Shown one piece after another: positions 25,409-33,489 of a stretch of DNA of 35,406 nucleotides. A program made the position numbers and the translations under genes. The stretch is from assembly GCA_035550595.1 (NCBI GenBank), contig DASZOV010000023.1, positions 1 through 35,406 on the forward strand, read 5' to 3'. This DNA is from CALFMR01 sp035550595 (lineage in GTDB: Bacteria; Acidobacteriota; Vicinamibacteria; Vicinamibacterales; SCN-69-37). The notes under the pieces were generated by a model, which saw only the letters and a program-made list of their open reading frames with translations, was not told the DNA's origin and made no database searches. Position 1 is the first letter of the stretch; every line of letters begins with the position of its first letter.

Positions 25409-26451
25409 CCTCGATGTCCGACACGCCCATCCCGTCCGCCTCCGGCGTCTCGGCGGCTGCCCTGATCCCTGATGCGGTCATGCAGTATCTCGCGCGTCAT
25501 CCGGTGGCGTTGCCGCGCGTTACGGCGCTCACGGGCGATGCGTCCGATCGGCGCTACATTCGCATCACGCCAGCCGACGCCGAGTCGTTCGTCCTCGCGG
25601 TCTATGCCAAGCCATTCGATGCGGCGACGCTGCCGTTCCTCAACGTCGCCGAACTGTTCGCGGCGATGCCCGTGCCGATCCCACGCGTGCGCGGCGTCGT
25701 GGCCGATCTCGGTGTCGTGGCGCTCGACGATCTCGGCGACGTGACGTTGCAGGCCGCCATCGCCGACGCGACCGCGCCACGGACGATGGCGTGGTACCGC
25801 GAAGCAGTCGAGATCATCGCGACGATCCAGCAGCGTGGCGCCGCGCTCGAGGACGCGCGCTTCCTGCCCTACGGCCTCGCGTTCGACGTCGAGAAGCTCA
25901 CGTGGGAGATGGAGTTCTTCATCACACACTTTCTCGAAGGCCATCGCGGCGTTCGTCTCACGCCCGGCGATGCCGAGACGCTCCGGCGCGAGCTGGCCGT
26001 CGTCATCGGTGAATTGGCCGTGGAGCCGCGCGTCGTCTGTCATCGCGACTATCACAGCCGCAATCTCATGGTCCGCGACGGCCGGCTCGTCGTCATCGAC
26101 TTCCAAGACGCGCGCATGGGGCCGGACACCTACGACCTCGTGTCCCTGCTCCGCGACTCGTACGTCGAGCTGCCGGACGCGGACGTCGACGCGTTGATCG
26201 CGGTCTTCCTCGAACGGACGGGCCAATCACGAGATCGAATCGCCTTCGCTCGGCGATTCGATCTCATGGCGCTCCAGCGCAACCTGAAGGCGCTCGGCAC
26301 GTTCGGCTATCAGGCCTCGGTGCGAGGCAATCAGACCTATCTGCCTTACGTCTCGCGCACGGTGGGCTACGTACGCGACAATCTCCGCCGTCATCCGCGC
26401 TTCGACCGGATCGCGGCCGTCCTCGGCCGCGCCGTGCCCGAGCTCGGCTGA
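25405..26451 (+). CDS. AmgK-like aminoglycoside phosphotransferase-family sugar kinase
   Basis: 348 residues. The N-terminal lobe holds LTGDASDRRYIRI (about 42-54), like the SGDASFRRYFR of AmgK. The catalytic loop is CHRDYHSRNLM (HxDxxxxN), followed by the metal-binding VIDFQDARMGPDTYDL. The DFQDA form is typical of AmgK and related kinases, not of antibiotic-resistance enzymes. AmgK phosphorylates the anomeric carbon of MurNAc and GlcNAc, and MurU then makes the UDP-sugar, bypassing de novo synthesis and fosfomycin. The start ATG overlaps the nucleotidyltransferase stop, which supports the same two-step salvage here. The substrate is inferred, not shown. Confidence 0.85.
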   Translation: MTSMSDTPIPSASGVSAAALIPDAVMQYLARHPVALPRVTALTGDASDRRYIRITPADAESFVLAVYAKPFDAATLPFLNVAELFAAMPVPIPRVRGVVADLGVVALDDLGDVTLQAAIADATAPRTMAWYREAVEIIATIQQRGAALEDARFLPYGLAFDVEKLTWEMEFFITHFLEGHRGVRLTPGDAETLRRELAVVIGELAVEPRVVCHRDYHSRNLMVRDGRLVVIDFQDARMGPDTYDLVSLLRDSYVELPDADVDALIAVFLERTGQSRDRIAFARRFDLMALQRNLKALGTFGYQASVRGNQTYLPYVSRTVGYVRDNLRRHPRFDRIAAVLGRAVPELG

Positions 26452-26459
26452 TCCGCGCC

Positions 26460-27323
26460 ATGACCTTCGGCCTGTCGACGCACCTCTTTCACGGCGAGAC
26501 GCTCACGGCCTCGCACCTCGAGCGTATCCGCGCGCACGACTTCGAGCTCGTCGAGATCTTCGCCACGCGCACACACGTCGATTACCACGACGCCGCGGCG
26601 GTGGCCGAGGTGCGGCGCTGGCTCGACGCAACGGGAGTGCGCGCGTGGAGCGTCCACGCGCCGATCTGCGACGGTTTCGTGAACGGCGTCTGGGGCCGTG
26701 CGTATTCGAACGCAACGCCGGACACGGCCCTCCGGCACGAAGCAGTCGACGAGACCGCGCGCGCTGCCGAAGCCGCCGCCGCGTGGGGCGCCGACGTCAT
26801 CGTGCTGCACCTCGGCATCCCGCGCGGACAGCCGATCCCGGCCGGCGACAACGATGCCGGCGCGCTGGCGCGCAGTCTCGAGCCCATCGCCGCGGCGTGC
26901 ACGGCCGCCGGCGTGCGGCTCGCGCTCGAAGTCATCCCGAACGATCTCGCCACGCCCGGGGCCCTGCTCCGTTGGCTCGAGGGCGATCTCGATCTCGGCG
27001 CCGCGGGCATCTGTCTCGACGTGGGCCACGCCCATCTCGTCGGCGGCGCGCCCGAGGCTGCCGAGGAACTTGCGGGCTATCTCCTCACGACGCACATCCA
27101 CGACAACCGCGGCAAGGCTGACGACCACCTCGTGCCGTTCGCCGGGACGATCGACTGGCCGTCGACGATGATGGCGCTCGTCAAAGTGGGATACACGGGA
27201 CCGCTCGTCTTCGAGCTGCCCGATCATGGCGACGCGGCGCGCGTCCTCACCGCCGCCGTTGGTGCGCGCGCGCGCCTTCAAGGCATACTGGACGATCTGA
27301 ACGGTCCGCTCGCGTTCGAGTGA
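26460..27323 (+). CDS. Sugar phosphate isomerase/epimerase-like TIM-barrel protein (AP endonuclease 2 superfamily)
   Basis: 287 residues, 8 nt after the kinase gene. The xylose-isomerase-like TIM-barrel pattern is visible: SVHAPICDGF, VIVLHLGIPRG, LALEVIPND (metal Glu), GICLDVGHAHLVGG (Asp and His ligands), TTHIHDNRGKADDHLVPF (His-x-His-Asp) and LVFELPD (last Glu). These residues hold one or two metals in isomerases, epimerases and endonuclease IV. Context in a sugar-salvage cluster favours a sugar isomerase or epimerase over DNA repair. The substrate is unknown. Confidence 0.83.
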   Translation: MTFGLSTHLFHGETLTASHLERIRAHDFELVEIFATRTHVDYHDAAAVAEVRRWLDATGVRAWSVHAPICDGFVNGVWGRAYSNATPDTALRHEAVDETARAAEAAAAWGADVIVLHLGIPRGQPIPAGDNDAGALARSLEPIAAACTAAGVRLALEVIPNDLATPGALLRWLEGDLDLGAAGICLDVGHAHLVGGAPEAAEELAGYLLTTHIHDNRGKADDHLVPFAGTIDWPSTMMALVKVGYTGPLVFELPDHGDAARVLTAAVGARARLQGILDDLNGPLAFE

Positions 27324-27351
27324 GCGTCGACCGTTCGCGCGAGCCGCTGCC

Positions 27352-28644
<1,293 letters not shown>

Positions 28645-28662
28645 CGAGCAGAAGGCGCTCGC

Positions 28663-28679
28663 CAACTTCGAACTTCGAA
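28663..28679. repeat. ACTTCGA tandem repeat, copy 3
   Basis: CAACTTCGAACTTCGAA, 18 nt after the asnS stop. It is the same unit as at 10684-10700 and 17694-17816. A small GCGCC-TTC-GGCGC hairpin lies just beyond it. Confidence 0.65.
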
Positions 28680-28714
28680 TGAAGGAGGCGCCTTCGGCGC
28701 GTCATTTGATATTC

Positions 28715-28834
28715 GATGACACCGCGAGGCCCCGAGCGTAGCGAGGGCGCCGAAGCGCGTAGGCGCGGGGGTGGGGCCCCGCGCCATTGCAAAGAAGATG
28801 ACTGCCCTGCCGCCCAGACCTCGCTGCGTCGAAG
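28715..28834 (+). repeat. Left arm of the inverted repeat around the toxin-antitoxin pair
   Basis: A 120-nt arm starting GATGACACCGC and ending GTCGAAG. By hand alignment it matches the reverse complement of 29716-29836 with about 17 mismatches and one 1-nt gap (about 85%). It contains a hairpin GGCGCGGGG-GTGGGG-CCCCGCGCC and a smaller GCGC-CGAA-GCGC. Its inner end is 15 bp from the toxin stop codon. Confidence 0.88.
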
Positions 28835-28849
28835 AGCGCTGAGAAGCGT

Positions 28850-29311
28850 CTACGCCTCCGCGCGGGCGGTGCGGGCCGCGCGCCGCTGCCGCGACTTGCC
28901 ACGCGCGGCCTTGCGCGCGGGCCGGCCGGGTTGGACGACCGTGAAACCGTGGGCGTCGGCCGCGTCGGCGAGTCGGTCGTCGTAGGTGACGACGTCGAGA
29001 CCGTCGGCGCCGAGCGCCATGGCCGTGGCGAGATGAATGGCGTCGAGCGATCGAACGGTCGGCGGGTCGAGCGCGGCGGCCTGCGCGCGGATTTCGGCGT
29101 CGATCGCGACGACGACGAACCCGCGGAGCGCGTCGGCGACTTCTTCCGGCGCAATGCGATACCGCCGCAGCGCCCGCACCACCTCGACCTCGGAAATCGC
29201 CGACGTCACCACGTCCATCGGCTCGACGAGGAAATCGACGAGCGCCAGCGACTCGCGTTCCTCGTGAACCAGCTTGGCGATGGCCGACGCGTCGAAATAC
29301 GCGCGCCTCAC
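28850..29311 (-). CDS. PIN-domain ribonuclease toxin (VapC-like)
   Basis: A 153-residue putative RNase. The four acidic PIN residues are in place: D7 in YFDASAIAKL, E43 in SEVEVVRA, D90 in SLDAIHLATA and D111 or D112 in VTYDDRL; they bind Mg2+/Mn2+ for RNA cleavage. The PIN fold ends near residue 127, and a basic Ala/Arg/Lys-rich tail of about 25 residues follows (PARKAARGKSRQRRAA). VapC proteins are usually 125-145 residues, so the tail is extra. Its ATG overlaps the antitoxin stop by 4 nt (ATGA), giving the usual antitoxin-first coupled operon. Confidence 0.92.
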   Translation of the reverse strand: MRRAYFDASAIAKLVHEERESLALVDFLVEPMDVVTSAISEVEVVRALRRYRIAPEEVADALRGFVVVAIDAEIRAQAAALDPPTVRSLDAIHLATAMALGADGLDVVTYDDRLADAADAHGFTVVQPGRPARKAARGKSRQRRAARTARAEA

Positions 29312-29643
29312 GGCAGCCGTTCGCTTCGGAGATCCGCGATGACGGCTTCGCTCGCGGCGACCGCACCGCGCGTCGACCGCGGCCGCACGATGTCGCGAAG
29401 CGATCGCGACGGCGGCGTGGCGCGCCCCTCGGCGATGAGCCGCTCGACAGGCGAGAGCGTGTGCGTCGAGGGCGACAACAGCGCCACCACCCGGCCGCGC
29501 TCGGTCACGAGCAGCGACTGCCCCTGCTTGACGCGATCCAGATGGACGGACAGATTCTGCCGCAGCTCCCGCACGCCCACGCGTCCGCGCACCGGTTCAG
29601 CATCCGCTGGTCGCGATGCGTGCTCCAACGATATGGCTTCCAT
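29308..29643 (-). CDS. Phd/YefM-type antitoxin
   Basis: 111 residues from ATG 29643. The DNA-binding core is GVRELRQNLSVHLDRVKQGQSLLVTERGRVVALL in overall pattern (residues about 23-56); short forms to compare are VGVRELRQNLS and GQSLLVTERG. An unusual stretch of about 20 residues precedes the normal Phd start, so a later GTG start at the VRGRVGV region is possible. The C-terminal half (about 60-111) is the likely toxin-neutralising segment. No Shine-Dalgarno sequence is seen. The in-frame ATG at 29685 would place the start inside the operator repeats, so I did not use it. Antitoxins of this type repress their own operon. Confidence 0.88.
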   Translation of the reverse strand: MEAISLEHASRPADAEPVRGRVGVRELRQNLSVHLDRVKQGQSLLVTERGRVVALLSPSTHTLSPVERLIAEGRATPPSRSLRDIVRPRSTRGAVAASEAVIADLRSERLP

Positions 29644-29663
29644 GTAGCACATGAGTAGCACAT
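29644..29663 (-). promoter_or_regulatory. Antitoxin operator candidate: two 9-bp direct repeats, 11-bp period
   Basis: On the minus strand ATGTGCTAC occurs twice, separated by TC, ending exactly at the antitoxin ATG. An 11-bp period puts both copies on the same helix face, as expected for a self-repressing antitoxin. Confidence 0.5.
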
Positions 29664-29715
29664 TCGGACGACTGGCGCAAAGCATTTCGCGACCCCACCT
29701 CCGGCTGTGAGGTCT

Positions 29716-29836
29716 CTTCGAGACAACGAGATCTGGGCGGCAGCGCAGTCATCTTCTTTGCAATGCGCTGGGGCCCCACCCCCAGCGCTACGGCGCTGCG
29801 CCGCCCTCGCTACGCTCGGGGGCTTGCGGTGTCATC
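29716..29836 (-). repeat. Right arm of the inverted repeat around the toxin-antitoxin pair
   Basis: A 121-nt arm pairing with 28715-28834. Its hairpin reads GCGCTGGGG-GTGGGG-CCCCAGCGC on the minus strand. Four of nine stem pairs differ from the left arm, and each change is matched on the other side of the stem. A second small hairpin, CGGCG-CAG-CGCCG, is also kept. Confidence 0.88.
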
Positions 29837-29877
29837 TTTTTTGAATGCGGGCGCTTCGAGCCCCTTTTCTCTGCCAT

Positions 29878-29908
29878 TCGCGATCTTCGCGTCTTCGCGT
29901 GAGGCTTC
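29878..29908 (+). repeat. TTCGCG-rich dispersed repeat, copy 3
   Basis: TTCGCGATCTTCGCGTCTT continues into CGCGTGAGGCTTC, immediately outside the right arm of the toxin-antitoxin cassette and upstream of rimO. Confidence 0.6.
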
Positions 29909-29911
29909 GAG

Positions 29912-29939
29912 TTGTCCTCTCTTCTCCCCGCGATAAGCT
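29912..29939 (+). promoter_or_regulatory. Possible rimO promoter
   Basis: TTGTCC, a 16-nt spacer and TAAGCT, ending 2 nt before the first rimO ATG. If real, transcription would begin near the second ATG (29948), giving a leaderless or nearly leaderless message. Confidence 0.3.
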
Positions 29940-29941
29940 AG

Positions 29942-31363
29942 ATGCGCATGAAGATCGGGCTCGTCTCGCTCGGATGTCCGAAAAATCTCGTCGATGGTGA
30001 GGTCATGCTGGGCCTTGCGCGCGAGGCGGGGCACGAGATCACGGCTGACGCGGCGTCGGCCGATGTCGTCGTCGTCAACACCTGCGCGTTCATCGATCGC
30101 GCGAAGGAAGAATCCGTCGACGCCATCCTCGAGATGGCCGCATTGAAGCGTGAGGGCGGATGCCGGCGGCTCGTCGTGACCGGCTGCCTCGCGGAGCGGT
30201 ATCGCGACGAGCTCGCGAAGGAAATCCCCGAGATCGACGTCGTTCTCGGCACCGGCGAAGTTCCAGCCATCGTCGGCGCGATTGAATCGTCAGCGGCTGC
30301 TCGTGCACCTGAACCGGCCGTCACGGCCGCGCCCTTACGATTTTTCAAGTCGTCGCCGTCACGGCAGACACAAGCGCCGGCGCACACGCCTCTTCCGCCC
30401 GACTATCTCTACGACGCCTCCACGCCGCGGCTGCTGACGACGCCGCGGCATTACGCGTACGTGAAGGTCGCCGAAGGCTGCGATTACACGTGCGCGTTCT
30501 GCATCATCCCGACGCTGCGCGGCGCGTATCGCAGCCGCACCGAGGACTCGATCGTCGCCGAGGCCGAAGCGCTCGCCGCGCGTGGGGTGCGCGAACTGCT
30601 GCTCATCTCGCAGGACACGACGTTCTTCGGCATCGATCGCGGCGAACGCGGCGCGCTCGCACGGCTTCTCCGCCGGCTCGATCGCGTCGACGGGCTCGCC
30701 TGGATTCGCCTGCTCTACCTCTATCCGACGACGATTACGGACGACGTGCTGGATGCTATGGCGGAGTGCGAAAAAGTGTGCCGGTACATCGACCTGCCGC
30801 TGCAGCACGCCGCCGACAGCGTGCTGAAGCGCATGCGGCGGCCTGGGACGCGACGGACCTACGACGCACTGCTCTCGCGTATCCGCGCGCGCGTCCCCGG
30901 TGTGGCGCTCCGGACAACGTTCATCGTCGGCTTCCCGGGCGAGACGTCTGCTGACGTCGACGCGCTCGCCGACTTCGTCAGCGACCAGCGGTTCGACCAT
31001 CTCGGCGTCTTCACCTATTCGCACGAGGAAGGCACGCGCGCCTACGCGCTCGACGACGACGTGGCCGCGGAGGAAAAGACGGCGCGGCGCGATCGCATCA
31101 TGCGGTTGCAGGAAACCCTCGTTGCGGCGCGCATGACCGAACGTATCGGCGAACCCGTCCAGGTGATGATCGACGGGCCGTCGCCCGAGTCGCCGCTCGT
31201 CGTGACGGGACGGCTCGAAGGCCAGGCGCCGGACATCGACGCGTCGGTCATCCTCACCGAGTGCGACCCGTCCGACCTGCGTCCTGGCGACCTGGTCACC
31301 GCGCGGATCGTGGCCGCCGCGGGCTACGATGTCGTCGCCGCGCCATTGCCCGTCTCGGAGTGA
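29942..31363 (+). CDS. rimO: Ribosomal protein S12 methylthiotransferase RimO
   Basis: A 473-residue radical-SAM enzyme that adds a methylthio group to a conserved aspartate of ribosomal protein S12. The N-terminal MTTase domain starts GLVSLGCPKNLVD and has cluster cysteines C12, C48 and C82. The radical-SAM cluster CDYTCAFC is at C180, C184 and C187. A C-terminal TRAM domain (about 400-465) binds RNA or substrate. SLGCPKN and the CAFI/AKEES segment point to RimO, not MiaB. The Ala/Pro-rich linker between the first two domains (about 118-155) is somewhat long. The start may be ATG 29942 or 29948. Confidence 0.93.
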   Translation: MRMKIGLVSLGCPKNLVDGEVMLGLAREAGHEITADAASADVVVVNTCAFIDRAKEESVDAILEMAALKREGGCRRLVVTGCLAERYRDELAKEIPEIDVVLGTGEVPAIVGAIESSAAARAPEPAVTAAPLRFFKSSPSRQTQAPAHTPLPPDYLYDASTPRLLTTPRHYAYVKVAEGCDYTCAFCIIPTLRGAYRSRTEDSIVAEAEALAARGVRELLLISQDTTFFGIDRGERGALARLLRRLDRVDGLAWIRLLYLYPTTITDDVLDAMAECEKVCRYIDLPLQHAADSVLKRMRRPGTRRTYDALLSRIRARVPGVALRTTFIVGFPGETSADVDALADFVSDQRFDHLGVFTYSHEEGTRAYALDDDVAAEEKTARRDRIMRLQETLVAARMTERIGEPVQVMIDGPSPESPLVVTGRLEGQAPDIDASVILTECDPSDLRPGDLVTARIVAAAGYDVVAAPLPVSE

Positions 31364-31374
31364 GTTGCTATACT
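31346..31374 (+). promoter_or_regulatory. Promoter of the rimP-nusA-infB operon
   Basis: TTGCCC (31346-31351), 17-nt spacer, TATACT (31369-31374): the best sigma-70 match in the window. It overlaps the 3' end of rimO, with a predicted start near 31381. Confidence 0.65.
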
Positions 31375-31405
31375 GGCAAGTGGTCTTCGCGGGAAAGGCT
31401 TTGTT

Positions 31406-31428
31406 AGTGGGCCCGTGCCCACTTTTTG
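31406..31428 (+). terminator. Attenuator-like hairpin in the rimP leader
   Basis: AGTGGGC-CCGT-GCCCACT followed by TTTTG, about 25 nt downstream of the predicted start and 86 nt before rimP. It has the form of an intrinsic terminator and, from memory, resembles the AGTGGGC/GCCCACTTTT structures found before rimP in several phyla (the rimP-leader type). Confidence 0.65.
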
Positions 31429-31513
31429 TATTTCTGGGGCCCTTCTTCATCGCGTCGGTCCGGTGCGCCGTCCTGGCCGGACGCCGCGGTTCACGACCAG
31501 GTCAGTGAGAGGG

Positions 31514-32020
31514 ATGACGAGCCGGGACGCCGCTGTCGAAGGCTTGCGCCGCGCCGCTGAACGTGTGGCTCGCGGCTACGGCTTGGAACTGTTCGATCTC
31601 CAGCTCCGTCGGGAATCGCCCGGCTGGGTGTTGCGGGTCGTCATCGACCGTCCGGCGGGCGACGCGGACGCGGAATCGCCTGAAGGCGAAGCGGTCGGTA
31701 TCGAAGACTGTCGCCGGGTCAGCGAGGACTTCAGCGCGCTCATCGACGTCGAGGACGCGCTCACGGCCGAGTTGCCGAGTTACACGCTCGAGGTCTCGTC
31801 GCCGGGTCTCGATCGGCCGTTGCGGGGTGAGGCGGACTACCGGCGGTTCACGGGCCGGCTGGCGAAAGTCGTGACGACCGAGCCCATCGGGGGGCAGTCG
31901 CACTTCGCGGGACGATTGAGCGGCGTCGACGCGGGCGAGGTGCTCCTCGCCGAGGGCCGCCGGATGCACCGCGTGCCGCTCGCGCAGATTCGACGGGCAC
32001 GGTTGGAAGTAGAGCTCTAG
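31514..32020 (+). CDS. rimP: Ribosome maturation factor RimP
   Basis: A 168-residue cytoplasmic protein needed for 30S subunit maturation. ATG 31514 is chosen because GAGAGGG precedes it and earlier starts give unlike sequence. The N-terminal alpha/beta domain includes YGLELFDLQLRRES, WVLRVVIDRP and CRRVSEDFSALID. The signature VSSPGLDRPL is at about 96-105, and the C-terminal SH3-like domain covers the last 60 residues. It is the first gene of the rimP-nusA-infB operon. Confidence 0.94.
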   Translation: MTSRDAAVEGLRRAAERVARGYGLELFDLQLRRESPGWVLRVVIDRPAGDADAESPEGEAVGIEDCRRVSEDFSALIDVEDALTAELPSYTLEVSSPGLDRPLRGEADYRRFTGRLAKVVTTEPIGGQSHFAGRLSGVDAGEVLLAEGRRMHRVPLAQIRRARLEVEL

Positions 32021-32045
32021 TAGGAGATTCTCCGACACAACGTCT

Positions 32046-33428
<1,383 letters not shown>

Positions 33429-33489
33429 CGTTCGTCCGGTGCGACCACACCGGTACGAGCGATCGTGAACGTTTGGTAAGGGAGCCCAT

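Larger units (their letters stand above)
28715..29836. mobile_element. Toxin-antitoxin cassette bounded by about 120-bp inverted repeats
   Basis: In order: left arm, PIN toxin gene, antitoxin gene, operator and promoter region, right arm, 1122 bp in all. No transposase is present and I see no target-site duplication, so active transposition is not shown. The layout resembles a non-autonomous (MITE-like) unit, or a cassette captured between two REP-like elements. It lies between asnS and rimO, both housekeeping genes on the opposite strand to the cassette genes. Confidence 0.55.

Noticed and set aside
28769..28800. Rho-independent terminator for asnS or the toxin in the left arm hairpin
   Set aside because: The stem is strong, but no T-run follows on either strand, and the same structure is found in the other arm upstream of the antitoxin.
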